A stretch of 34,358 nucleotides of DNA from Candidatus Sulfotelmatobacter sp. (GTDB lineage Bacteria; Acidobacteriota; Terriglobia; Terriglobales; Acidobacteriaceae): NCBI GenBank assembly GCA_017883385.1, contig JADGNQ010000053.1, positions 1 to 34,358 of the forward strand. The letters run 5' to 3'. The position numbers and the translations under genes are program-made. Numbering within the stretch: position 1 is the first letter of the stretch; each line of letters opens with the position of its first letter. Below, piece by piece: positions 25,392-33,723 of this stretch. The notes under the pieces are model-generated. The model searched no databases, had not been told where the DNA came from, and was given only the letters and a program-made list of their open reading frames with translations.

Positions 25392-26399
25392 ATGCGCCGC
25401 CCTTCCCTTCTGATTAGTGCCGGAGAAGAGCTGTTTGCGTCATTTTTCTCGCGGCAAGAGCAACAGCGCTTGAGCCGCCTATTCCGATGGGAACGGCACG
25501 GAACGACCAAATTCACTGTGGATTTCAGGCGGCGCTTGAGCACGACAGAGGCGCTGGTCACTACCTGGGACAGCCCTCATTTCGGCGACGACTTGCCGCT
25601 CCTGGCGCCGCAACTGCGCATGATTGCCCACTGCGGCGGAGAAGTGAAATCGCGCTTCTCGCGATCCCTGTTTAAACGTTTGACCATCACCAACGCTCCC
25701 GCTCCCATGGCGCGCGCCACCGCCGAACTGGGCGCTACTCTGCTCTTGTATTGCGCGCGCAATGTAGACTTCTATCGTTCCGAGCTGCGAAAGCGGTCGA
25801 ACCGGATTTATGACGAGGTACACCTCCACGGAAGTTCTGAATCGCTCATTGGGCAGACGGTAGCGATGATCGGGTTCGGCCGGATCGGGCGCGCGCTGGT
25901 GGACTTGCTGCGAGGCTTCGACATCAAGTGGTTAGTTCATGACCCGTACGCTTTGCGCTCTCTGTCGCGGCAGTATCCGGTCCGTTTCGCCGGCTTACAG
26001 AAATTGCTACCCCAGGCTCACTTACTCGTCCTGACTGCGGCGTTGACCGAGCAAACTCACGGCCTGCTGAGTCGGCAGAATCTGGCGCGCCTACCGGACG
26101 GCGCCTGTGTCATCAACATTGCCCGCGGTGGCCTGATCAATCTGGATGCTCTAAGCAAAGAAGTGCAGCGCGGCCGGCTGCGCTGTGCTCTCGACGTAAC
26201 CGATCCGCAGGAACCACTTTTGGTTGGAGATCCGTTGAGGGCCATGCCAGGAGCGATTGTAACGCCGCATATCGCGGGGAGCGGACGGCGAGTCCGGGAA
26301 GGCATCGCGCGCGTGGTGTTGGATGACCTGGAAAGGTTTTCCAGCGGCAAGAGAGTTGAAAATCGTGTGACAACTTCCATGCTGGACCGGATGACATGA
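25392..26399 (+). CDS. D-2-hydroxyacid dehydrogenase, NAD-dependent
   Basis: Interconverts a D-2-hydroxyacid and a 2-oxoacid in the cytoplasm. The 335-residue protein has the NAD-binding GFGRIG at 161-166. The catalytic triad is at the expected places: Arg245 (INIARGG), Glu274 (DPQEPL) and His293 (TPHIAG). The N-terminal substrate domain is divergent from well-known glyoxylate or phosphoglycerate dehydrogenases. It is the first gene of an eight-gene plus-strand run and overlaps the next gene by four bases (ATGA). Its upstream region carries the locus motif. With the downstream DapA-like aldolase, it may handle a sugar-derived 2-keto acid, but the direction and substrate are inferred. Confidence 0.85.
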   Translation: MRRPSLLISAGEELFASFFSRQEQQRLSRLFRWERHGTTKFTVDFRRRLSTTEALVTTWDSPHFGDDLPLLAPQLRMIAHCGGEVKSRFSRSLFKRLTITNAPAPMARATAELGATLLLYCARNVDFYRSELRKRSNRIYDEVHLHGSSESLIGQTVAMIGFGRIGRALVDLLRGFDIKWLVHDPYALRSLSRQYPVRFAGLQKLLPQAHLLVLTAALTEQTHGLLSRQNLARLPDGACVINIARGGLINLDALSKEVQRGRLRCALDVTDPQEPLLVGDPLRAMPGAIVTPHIAGSGRRVREGIARVVLDDLERFSSGKRVENRVTTSMLDRMT

Positions 26400-27217
26400 G
26401 CATGAAAGTTTCGTTCTCGACGCTGGCCTGCCCGGACTGGACGATGCCACAAATCATCGCGATCGCCGCGAGAGAAAGCTATGACGGCATCGAGTTGCGT
26501 TTTGTGCAAGGCGAAGACTCGTTGTGGAAGTTGCCGGCATTTTCAGGAAAGGAACTGGCATCCACCAAACGAGCATTAGTGGATCACGCTTTGACCATCT
26601 CGTGCCTGGATACGAGTTGCCGATTTCATTCGCCCGATGCAACCGAACGCGGACGTTGGATCACCGAAGGAGAACGTATGGCGGATCTGGCTGCGGAATT
26701 GAGTGCGCCGGGCCTGCGAGTTTTCGGTGACACGATCCAGCCTGGAGCAGACCGCGCTTCCACGCGAAGCTGGATTGCGGAGTCTATCCGAGAATTGGCG
26801 GAGATCACCGCAGCGAGAGGAGTGGAGGTCTGGATCGAGAACCATGGTGACTTTGCGGCTGCGGGGGAGACTGCGGCAATCCTTCTGCAAGCGGCCTCTC
26901 CAAAAGCCGGAGTGGTTTGGGACCCGGCGAACAGTTTCGCTGTAACCCAGGAACAGCCTGCGCTCGGTACTGCGCGATTGGGCGGTGCGATTCGCCATGT
27001 TCATATCAAGGATTTGCGGCGCGATCAAGACCAGTGGAAATATGTCCTGACGGGCGAGGGCGCTTTCCCCTTGCTCGAATTGAAAGCCGTTCTAGAGGAG
27101 ATCCAATACGACCGCTTCCTTTCTTTCGAGTGGGAAAAGAAGTGGCACCCGGAAATTGCAGATGCTGATATTGCCCTCCCGCACTTCTCGCGCTGGTTTC
27201 GAAAGAACTACGCATGA
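26396..27217 (+). CDS. Sugar phosphate isomerase/epimerase (xylose-isomerase-like TIM barrel)
   Basis: A 273-residue cytoplasmic enzyme of the AP-endonuclease-2/xylose-isomerase-like TIM-barrel family, which includes hydroxypyruvate isomerase and ketose 3-epimerases. The expected divalent-metal ligands are visible in order: Glu148 (WIENHGD), Asp176 (VVWDPAN), His203 (HVHIKD) and Glu245 (SFEWEKKWHP). The start codon overlaps the preceding stop (ATGA); a second Met two codons later is an alternative start. It is coupled in the same way to the acetyltransferase downstream. Isomerisation or epimerisation of a sugar or keto acid is likely; the product cannot be specified. Confidence 0.82.
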   Translation: MSMKVSFSTLACPDWTMPQIIAIAARESYDGIELRFVQGEDSLWKLPAFSGKELASTKRALVDHALTISCLDTSCRFHSPDATERGRWITEGERMADLAAELSAPGLRVFGDTIQPGADRASTRSWIAESIRELAEITAARGVEVWIENHGDFAAAGETAAILLQAASPKAGVVWDPANSFAVTQEQPALGTARLGGAIRHVHIKDLRRDQDQWKYVLTGEGAFPLLELKAVLEEIQYDRFLSFEWEKKWHPEIADADIALPHFSRWFRKNYA

Positions 27218-28038
27218 CTGAAACTGGCCGGGAGAAACTGCGCAGGTTGTGTGCTGAGGATATTCCGGCCGCGACTCAATTATCGGCACAGGCGGCTTGG
27301 AACCAGACCGCAGAAGACTGGCGCACGCTGCTGGAACTTAGTCCGGAAGGCTGCTTGGCAATAGAAGTGGATGGCCATCTGGCTGCGACCACGACTCTGC
27401 TTTGTTATGGGCGCAGGCTGGCGTGGCTCGGGATGGTTCTGACGAAGTCAGAATATCAGCGACGCGGCTTTGCTAGAAAGCTACTGACGCACGCGTTAGA
27501 GTATGCAGACAAAATGGGAATCGCAACGATAAAACTCGATGCCACCGATCAGGGCCAGCCGCTCTACGGGAGTCTCGGATTTCGCAGCGAACAGGAAATC
27601 GAGCGCTGGTCGCGGCCGGGCGGAAACGCCGCACAACTACCGGCCGGCCGAACATCGGTGGAGGAACCGTGGCGCGATCTAGATTCGCTGGTGTTCGGAG
27701 CTGACCGTTCACAACTTCTCGAGAGACTCGCACAGCTCAACCCCCCGAGATCACTTTCGCAGTCGTATTTGCTTTCCAGGCCAGGTCGCGTGACTGCGTA
27801 TCTGGGACCGTGCATCAGCGAGAACCTGGGCACGGCTCGTCGCATGATCGAGGAGTGCATACAGAACACCAGATGTGCCTGGTCCTGGGATCTGTTCCCC
27901 CGGAATCAAGACGCGGTAGCGGTGGCTCGCGATCTGGGATTTTCTCCACAGCGCCATCTCGTGCGCATGGCCCGTGGAAAGGAACTGCGCGAAAAGGAAG
28001 ATGCGATTTACGCGATCGCAGGATTCGAACTCGGCTAA
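27214..28038 (+). CDS. GNAT-family N-acetyltransferase with C-terminal Acetyltransf_18-like domain
   Basis: Transfers an acyl group from acyl-CoA to an amine. The 274-residue protein has a GNAT domain in its first half: AWLGMVLTKSEYQRRGFARKLLTHAL contains the acetyl-CoA pyrophosphate loop (Q-R-R-G-F-A), followed by IKLDATDQGQPLYGSLGF. The second half (about 150-274) resembles the second domain of YitH-like acetyltransferases. It is coupled to the isomerase (ATGA overlap) and followed two bases later by the epimerase-like gene. A GNAT in a catabolic operon is unexpected. It could act on an amino sugar, or detoxify an amine or aldehyde-derived intermediate. The substrate is unknown. Confidence 0.75.
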   Translation: MTETGREKLRRLCAEDIPAATQLSAQAAWNQTAEDWRTLLELSPEGCLAIEVDGHLAATTTLLCYGRRLAWLGMVLTKSEYQRRGFARKLLTHALEYADKMGIATIKLDATDQGQPLYGSLGFRSEQEIERWSRPGGNAAQLPAGRTSVEEPWRDLDSLVFGADRSQLLERLAQLNPPRSLSQSYLLSRPGRVTAYLGPCISENLGTARRMIEECIQNTRCAWSWDLFPRNQDAVAVARDLGFSPQRHLVRMARGKELREKEDAIYAIAGFELG

Positions 28039-28040
28039 CT

Positions 28041-29066
28041 GTGAAAATCAAAACAGAATCAGAATTGGAAGAATTGCTCTCGCGTCCCGACGAAGAAACA
28101 ACCGCGGCGATGGCAGCGATGGACGGCGATCTTCTCATCCTCGGCGCGGGTGGCAAGATGGGTCCAAGCCTGGCCCGTCTTGCGCGGCGCGCTATTGACC
28201 AGGCGGGCGTCAAGAAGCGGGTGATCGCGGTGGCCCGGTTCACGAACAACAAACTGCCCTCCGAGTTTGCAGAGCAAGGACTCGAAACGATTGCCTGCGA
28301 CTTGCTCGACCGCAGTTCGCTCGACAAACTTCCCGATATTCCCAACGTCATCTTCATGGCAGCGCGAAAATTCGGCACAGCTGGCGAAGAACATCTGACG
28401 TGGGCGATGAACACCTATTTGCCCGGAATAGTCGCCGAGCGCTACCGCAACTCCAGAATCGTGGCCTTTTCCACGGGAAATGTTTACCCGTTGCGCCCAC
28501 TGACGGACGGTGGAGCAGTGGAGACGACACCGGTGGGTCCTGTCGGTGAGTATGCGCAGTCTGCTCTGGGCCGCGAGCGCATGTTCGAATATGGATCGAT
28601 GCGCTGGGGCACGCGCGTCGTCATCCTACGCCTGAACTATGCAGTCGAGCTGCGCTACGGGGTGCTCGTGGATATTGGTCGGGCTGTATTCGAACACCGT
28701 CCGATCGATCTGTGCATGCCGCGTGTAAATGTGATCTGGCAACGGGATGCTAACTCGTGGTGTCTGCGATCGTTCGCCCACTGCCAGTCGCCGCCTTTGG
28801 TCGTCAACATCACGGGACCCGAGACGCTTTCGGTGCGGGAACTCGCGCTCGAGTTCGGCCACTATTTTGGCATCGAACCCACTTTTGTTTCCTCGACGGA
28901 AGGCTCCAGCGCCCTGTTGAGCGGCGTCAATAAGGCCCGCGCTCTTTTCGGGAATCCTACGGTGCGGCCGAAGGAAATGGTTGAATGGATTGCGAATTGG
29001 ATTCGCGACGGCGGCGCCATGCTGAACAAGCCGACCCATTTTCAGACGCGGGACGGGAAATTCTGA
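28041..29066 (+). CDS. NAD-dependent epimerase/dehydratase-like protein (extended SDR) with altered active site
   Basis: A 341-residue Rossmann-fold protein. The nucleotide-binding loop is GAGGKMG (35-41) and the SDR Ser/Thr lies in FSTGNVY (144-145). The catalytic tyrosine is probably Tyr171 in EYAQSALGRERM, but the position four residues on, normally Lys in YxxxK, is Ala175, so the classical proton relay is incomplete. The GTG start at 28041, two bases after the acetyltransferase stop, is chosen because the frame upstream to 27810 overlaps that gene without homology. The gene ends in TGATG, overlapping the aldolase start. The pairing of such a protein with a DapA-like aldolase suggests successive steps of one pathway. 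It may use another base, or be a non-redox lyase or binding protein. Confidence 0.72.
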   Translation: MKIKTESELEELLSRPDEETTAAMAAMDGDLLILGAGGKMGPSLARLARRAIDQAGVKKRVIAVARFTNNKLPSEFAEQGLETIACDLLDRSSLDKLPDIPNVIFMAARKFGTAGEEHLTWAMNTYLPGIVAERYRNSRIVAFSTGNVYPLRPLTDGGAVETTPVGPVGEYAQSALGRERMFEYGSMRWGTRVVILRLNYAVELRYGVLVDIGRAVFEHRPIDLCMPRVNVIWQRDANSWCLRSFAHCQSPPLVVNITGPETLSVRELALEFGHYFGIEPTFVSSTEGSSALLSGVNKARALFGNPTVRPKEMVEWIANWIRDGGAMLNKPTHFQTRDGKF

Positions 29067-30079
29067 TGCAGTTGCGCGACAAACTTCGTTCAGGCCTCGT
29101 CATTCCTGCCCATCCTCTGGCTCTGAACTCGCAGCGCCAGCTGGACGAGCGCCGCCAACGCGCTCTAACGCGGTACTATCTGGCCGCAGGCGCAGGCGGC
29201 ATCGCCGTGGGAGTTCACACCACCCAGTTTGCCATTCGCGATCCCAAGTTTGGATTGCTGGAACTAGTGCTTGCATTGGCTGCCGAAGAAAGTCGCGACG
29301 CTGATGTGGTAAAGATCGCCGGCGTTTGCGGCAAGCGCGCGCAGGCATCCGCCGAAGCGGAACTCGCCGCCAGGTTGGGCTACGATGCTGCGCTGTTGAG
29401 TCTTGCCGACCTGAAAGACGAAACCATTCCTCAGCTTCTGGAACACGCACGCGCCATTGCCACCGTCATCCCAATTGTCGGTTTCTACTTGCAGCCCGCC
29501 GTTGGGGGCCGCCTGTTACCGTACGAATTCTGGTGCCAGTTCCTTGAGATTGAAAATGTCGTTGCCGTCAAGATTGCACCATTTAACCGCTATCAGACAC
29601 TCGACGTCGTTCGCGCCCTGGCGCAGTCAGGCCGCGCCCAGGAAGTTGCTCTCTACACGGGAAACGATGACAGCATTCTGAACGACCTGCTCACCCCGTT
29701 TGACTTCGGAACTGAGCCGCTTCGAATCGCCGGCGGCCTGCTGGGGCACTGGGCGGTGTGGACGAAGACTGCCGTTTCTCACCTCGCACGCGTCAAGAGA
29801 CATTCCGATCCGGTTCCTGCCGAACTGCTGACGCTGGCGCAGCAAATCACAGATGCGAATGCCGCCATCTTCGATCCCGCGCACAATTTTCAGGGATGTA
29901 TCCCTGGCATTCATGAGATATTGCGGCGTCAGGGCTTGCTCGAAGGACGCTGGTGTCTCGACCCTGAGGAGGAACTCTCTCCTGGACAAAGCCTAGAAAT
30001 CGATCGTGTGAGCAGATCCTATCCACATCTGCAGGATGACGCATTTGTACAGGAGCACCTTGATGAATGGCTTCGCTAA
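29066..30079 (+). CDS. DapA-like (dihydrodipicolinate synthase family) aldolase
   Basis: Class I aldolases of this family form a Schiff base with pyruvate or release it from 2-keto-3-deoxy acids. The 337-residue protein has the TIM-barrel landmarks: catalytic Tyr141 (VGFYLQPAVGG), Schiff-base Lys169 (VVAVKIAPFNRY) and the YTGNDDS loop near 198-203. The usual GTTGE loop is replaced by GVHTTQF (49-55), pointing to a different carboxylate or aldehyde partner from lysine-biosynthesis DapA. Start 29066 overlaps the previous stop by one base (TGATG), with GGGA upstream. In this catabolic setting, cleavage of a sugar-derived keto-deoxy acid to pyruvate is more likely than lysine synthesis, but this is inference. 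Confidence 0.8.
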   Translation: MQLRDKLRSGLVIPAHPLALNSQRQLDERRQRALTRYYLAAGAGGIAVGVHTTQFAIRDPKFGLLELVLALAAEESRDADVVKIAGVCGKRAQASAEAELAARLGYDAALLSLADLKDETIPQLLEHARAIATVIPIVGFYLQPAVGGRLLPYEFWCQFLEIENVVAVKIAPFNRYQTLDVVRALAQSGRAQEVALYTGNDDSILNDLLTPFDFGTEPLRIAGGLLGHWAVWTKTAVSHLARVKRHSDPVPAELLTLAQQITDANAAIFDPAHNFQGCIPGIHEILRRQGLLEGRWCLDPEEELSPGQSLEIDRVSRSYPHLQDDAFVQEHLDEWLR

Positions 30080-30782
30080 TTTCGTGCTACTGATGCTATT
30101 TGTCTCGAGCATGGCAGTGGGTTCGGACCATGCCGTGATCGAGAGCGTCCATGCAACTCAAGACGTTCCGTTGGACCCCGATCCAACGTCAGCGTTTTGG
30201 CGCGCGTCGCGCCCGGTGTACATGGAGAAGGACAGTTTCGGGAAGACTGTTCCTCGGTATCGTACCGAGGTCCGTACGCGCTGGACGAAGGACAACATCT
30301 ACTTCCTTTTCGTCTGTCCATACGAAGAGCTCCACCTCAAGCCTGCACCCAATACTCAGAAAGAAACCAACGAACTATGGAATTGGGATGTCGCCGAAGT
30401 CTTCGTCGGCTCCGATTTTTCGAATGTCAAGCGCTACAAGGAGTTTGAACTTTCTCCGCAGGGCGAATGGGTCGACCTCGATATTGACCTCAGCAAGCCG
30501 CACCACGAAGACGGGTGGACCTGGAACTCGGGCTTTGAAGTGAAGGCGCGCATTGATGAAAGCGCGCATATCTGGTACGGCGCGATGCGTATTCCGCTGG
30601 CTGCGATCGACGCGCGTCCTCCAGCCATCGGAAACACGATGCGCATCAACCTCTTTCGAAGCCAGGGGCCGCCTTCGCATCAGCAAGCAGTAACATGGCA
30701 GCCTCCGCTGAGCGATTCGTTTCACGTTCCCGAGCGTTTTGGTTTGATCCGACTGGTGGAAAAGCTCGCCGATAAGGAGTGA
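30063..30782 (+). CDS. Secreted CBM9-like carbohydrate-binding protein
   Basis: A 239-residue exported protein consisting of a signal peptide (MNGFANFVLLMLFVSSMAVG) and one family-9-carbohydrate-binding-module-like beta-sandwich. Recognisable parts are VRTRWTKDNIYFLFVCPYEE, then NELWNWDVAEVFVG, FELSPQGEWVDLDID, and the closing FHVPERFGLIRL, a pattern common in CBM9-like and DOMON-related domains. Start 30063 has AGGAG 7 bases upstream and gives the signal peptide directly; it overlaps the end of the aldolase gene by 17 bases. No catalytic domain is attached. It probably holds a sugar polymer or oligomer near the envelope. The overlap with cytoplasmic-enzyme genes ties an extracellular function into the same transcript. 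Confidence 0.78.
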   Translation: MNGFANFVLLMLFVSSMAVGSDHAVIESVHATQDVPLDPDPTSAFWRASRPVYMEKDSFGKTVPRYRTEVRTRWTKDNIYFLFVCPYEELHLKPAPNTQKETNELWNWDVAEVFVGSDFSNVKRYKEFELSPQGEWVDLDIDLSKPHHEDGWTWNSGFEVKARIDESAHIWYGAMRIPLAAIDARPPAIGNTMRINLFRSQGPPSHQQAVTWQPPLSDSFHVPERFGLIRLVEKLADKE

Positions 30783-30790
30783 AGCTGGAT

Positions 30791-32581
30791 ATGTGGACTA
30801 TCAATAAGGTTGTCTTGATCAGCGCGTTCGCAATTCTGACTCTCGTTCCGCAATTTATTTTTGCAGCTGAGCCCTATGCCGTGACCGTTGAACACGGCGT
30901 CGCGGTGACGATGCGCGATGGCACGGTGCTTCGTGCTGATATTTACCGGCCAATGGCTCCAGGAAAATTCCCTGTTCTTCTCACGCGAACTCCCTACGAT
31001 AAACACGGCGACGGTGACGTCGATTTTGGCCATAAGGGAGCGGCCCGCGGTTACGTCGTAATCAACCAGGATGTTCGCGGACGCTACACCTCGGACGGCG
31101 AATGGTACCCCTTCCTGCACGAATCGAACGACGGCTACGACACGGTCGAATGGGCGGCGGCGCTACCTTATTCCGATGGCAGAGTAGGAATGTATGGAGG
31201 CTCGTATGTCGGGGCCACCCAGATGCTCGCTGCGATTGCACATCCGCCACATCTCGCCGGAATCTGTCCGGTCGTGACCGCGAGCAACTATCACGATGGG
31301 TGGACGTACCAGGGCGGTGCTTTTGAACAGTGGTTCAACGAATCGTGGACCTCAGGTCTGGCCCAGGACACGCTGAACCGCTTCGTGCGAAGTCACACAA
31401 ATGCGTTGAACGGCATCGCGAAACTTCCTCTTACTCAATATCCGCTTTTTGAGTTGCCGCAGGCCTCCTCCGATTCCACGTTACTCCACTCTCTGGCTCC
31501 GTACTTTCTCGACTGGCTGGCCCACCCCGGTTATGACGAATATTGGAAGAGGTGGTCCATTGAGGATCACTACGCCGACATCGGCGTACCTTCCCTTACA
31601 GTCGCGGCCTGGTATGACATCTTTCTGGGCGGATCATTACGCAACTACATCGGAGTGAAGTTGCATGGCAAGGGCGAAGTCGCACGCCGTGGACAACATC
31701 TCCTAGTCATGATCGGCGGGCACGCCGGCTCCGGCCGCAAGATTGGCGATGTAGACTTCGGCCCCACCGCCCCATTTGACGAAGATGAAACGACTTTGAG
31801 CTGGTACGACTATCTCTTCAAGAACGTTGCCAACGATTTCTCCCATACTAAGCCGGTAAAACTCTTCGTTATGGGCACCAACCAATGGCGCGAGGAGGAT
31901 GATTGGCCCCTCGTTCGTGCCCGCAACACAAGATACTTTCTGCATTCGGCCGGAAAGGCGAACTCAGCGACGGGCGACGGTAGTCTGGTCGCATCGACTC
32001 CTCGCTCGGACAAGCCTGACCAGTACGTCTACGATCCTGCAAACCCCGCACCCACGGTAGGTGGTCCTTTATGTTGTGACTCGGAGCACCTCGGACCCGG
32101 GGCCCGCGACCAGCGCGCGGTGGAGGCGCGCCCTGACGTTTTGGTCTACTCGACGCCTCCGCTGGAGCAGGACGTTGAAGTAACGGGACCTGTCCAACTC
32201 GAACTCTTTGCTAGATCCTCCACCGTTGACACCGACTTTACAGCCAAGTTGGTGGACGTTGGGCCAGACGGATTCGCGCAAAACCTGACAGAAGGAATTG
32301 TTCGCGCGCGGTATCGCAATTCGCAGGAAAAGGCAGAACTCATGAACCCAGGCCAGATTTACAAGTTCACCGTCGACTTATGGGCAACAGCAAACGTCTT
32401 CCGCAAGGGACACATGTTGCGACTGGAGGTCAGCAGCAGCAACTTCCCTCGTTTCGACAAGAACCCGAACACAGGTGATGACGCCGCCGCAGGCGGAAGT
32501 TCAATGCCGGCAACGAACACGATCTATCACGATGCCGAGCATCCGTCGGCACTCATTCTCTCGATCGTGCCGACCCCGTGA
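30791..32581 (+). CDS. Exported CocE/NonD-family alpha/beta hydrolase (S15-like)
   Basis: A 596-residue serine hydrolase related to cocaine esterase and X-Pro dipeptidyl peptidase. A signal peptide (about residues 1-25, ending FIFAAEP) is followed by the catalytic domain with RDGTVLRADIYRP, the oxyanion Tyr region TRTPYDK, and nucleophile Ser138 in YGGSYVG. Asp276 (WYDIFLGG) and His311 (GGHAGSG) complete the triad. The C-terminal jelly-roll domain (from about residue 400, VTGPVQLELFARSSTVDTDF) is also typical. I use the ATG at 30791, with AAGGAG 11 bases upstream, rather than the GTG at 30779, which would overlap that site. Ester or amide cleavage in the periplasm is likely; whether it removes acyl groups from sugars is unknown. 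Confidence 0.85.
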   Translation: MWTINKVVLISAFAILTLVPQFIFAAEPYAVTVEHGVAVTMRDGTVLRADIYRPMAPGKFPVLLTRTPYDKHGDGDVDFGHKGAARGYVVINQDVRGRYTSDGEWYPFLHESNDGYDTVEWAAALPYSDGRVGMYGGSYVGATQMLAAIAHPPHLAGICPVVTASNYHDGWTYQGGAFEQWFNESWTSGLAQDTLNRFVRSHTNALNGIAKLPLTQYPLFELPQASSDSTLLHSLAPYFLDWLAHPGYDEYWKRWSIEDHYADIGVPSLTVAAWYDIFLGGSLRNYIGVKLHGKGEVARRGQHLLVMIGGHAGSGRKIGDVDFGPTAPFDEDETTLSWYDYLFKNVANDFSHTKPVKLFVMGTNQWREEDDWPLVRARNTRYFLHSAGKANSATGDGSLVASTPRSDKPDQYVYDPANPAPTVGGPLCCDSEHLGPGARDQRAVEARPDVLVYSTPPLEQDVEVTGPVQLELFARSSTVDTDFTAKLVDVGPDGFAQNLTEGIVRARYRNSQEKAELMNPGQIYKFTVDLWATANVFRKGHMLRLEVSSSNFPRFDKNPNTGDDAAAGGSSMPATNTIYHDAEHPSALILSIVPTP

Positions 32582-32665
32582 AGGGATCAGTCCCCCTGCG
32601 ATTGTCGTATGCGCCAAACAGTCGGCTCTTCGACATCGGCCTGCAACCATATGTCAGGAGATTCC

Positions 32666-33700
32666 ATGCCGCGCACTATGTCGAAATACATCTTCCTTGC
32701 TCCAGCACCCCGTCTCGTATCCGACATTTTTTCTGAAGCTGATCTGCTGCGGCTGCGCGCCGTTGGAGATGTAGTCATTCACGAGGACGGTCCCGTCACC
32801 GAAACAATATTTGAAGACAAAGCTGCGCAGGCAGAAATCATCATCGGCCAGATTGACCTGCCCGAATCCCGCCTGAAGCGCGCCACATCGCTCAGAGCAG
32901 TGTTTAATGTGGAAGGTAATTTTATTCCGAACATTGACTATACCTACTGCTTTCGACACAGCATACGTGTTCTCAACATAAGTCCAGTATTCGCGGAGCC
33001 CGTAGCAGAGGCCGCGCTGGGCATGGCCATTGACCTCGCCCGCGGCATCACCCGGTCCGACCGCCATTTCCGCCAGGGTACCGAACAGTATGGATTGTCT
33101 GCGAACACCGAGGCATTCTCTCTCTTCCGCCAGGAGGTAGGTTTTATCGGGTTAGGCGACCTCGGCCGGGCGATCTTGCCATTGCTTCGCCCGTTCGGTT
33201 GCCGCATTCGCGCATATGACCCATGGTTGCCCGCGGAGTATATTCAAGCCCTGGGATGTGAGACCGCTTCCCTAGATGACGTCTTACAACGCTCGCGCCT
33301 GATTTTTGTCGTGGCGGGGGCCACGTCGCAGAATCAGGGCTTTTTGGGCGCAGAACAGTTCTCCCTAATGCAGCAAGGGGCCGCCGTAGTCCTGGTCAGT
33401 CGGGCGGCCGTCGTGGATTTTGAGGCCATGCTGGATTTTGCTGCAAAAGGACACATCCGCTTCGCAACCGACGTTTTTCCGCAGGAACCGCTACCCGGCT
33501 CACACCGGGCACGACATACTGACAATTCAATTCTCTGTGCGCATCAGGCCGGCGCAATGGAAACGGCAATTAAGCGCATTGGGAAGCTTGTTGTTGCAGA
33601 TGCGGAACTGATTGCCCGCGGGCTCCCACCAATCCTGTGCAAGCTTGCTCAACCTGAGACCGTTGCTCTGTTTCGCAGCAAACCCATCAGCAAGACCTGA
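32666..33700 (+). CDS. Second D-2-hydroxyacid dehydrogenase family protein
   Basis: A 344-residue cytoplasmic NAD-dependent dehydrogenase, clearly different in sequence from the one at the head of the operon. The NAD loop is GLGDLGR (162-168). The triad positions are Arg246 (LVSRAAVVD), Glu274 (FPQEPL) and His293, the last in CAHQAG instead of the common PHxAG. Start 32666 is chosen for AGGAG five bases upstream; earlier Met codons at 32609 and 32651 lack this. An 84-bp gap separates it from the hydrolase, so it may be the last gene of the operon or have its own weak promoter. Two such enzymes bracketing one operon suggest two different 2-hydroxyacid substrates or opposite directions. Confidence 0.83.
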   Translation: MPRTMSKYIFLAPAPRLVSDIFSEADLLRLRAVGDVVIHEDGPVTETIFEDKAAQAEIIIGQIDLPESRLKRATSLRAVFNVEGNFIPNIDYTYCFRHSIRVLNISPVFAEPVAEAALGMAIDLARGITRSDRHFRQGTEQYGLSANTEAFSLFRQEVGFIGLGDLGRAILPLLRPFGCRIRAYDPWLPAEYIQALGCETASLDDVLQRSRLIFVVAGATSQNQGFLGAEQFSLMQQGAAVVLVSRAAVVDFEAMLDFAAKGHIRFATDVFPQEPLPGSHRARHTDNSILCAHQAGAMETAIKRIGKLVVADAELIARGLPPILCKLAQPETVALFRSKPISKT

Positions 33701-33723
33701 CTCGTAAGGGCTGGTACCCGAAT

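Noticed and set aside
24628..25413. 261-codon open frame on the plus strand opposite the sodium symporter
   Set aside because: It is antisense to a clear membrane protein gene, is rich in Gln/His/Gly of the type produced by reading the opposite strand, and has no recognisable domain.
29066..30079. Housekeeping lysine-biosynthesis DapA
   Set aside because: The GTTGE loop is absent and the gene is embedded by overlap in a catabolic operon.
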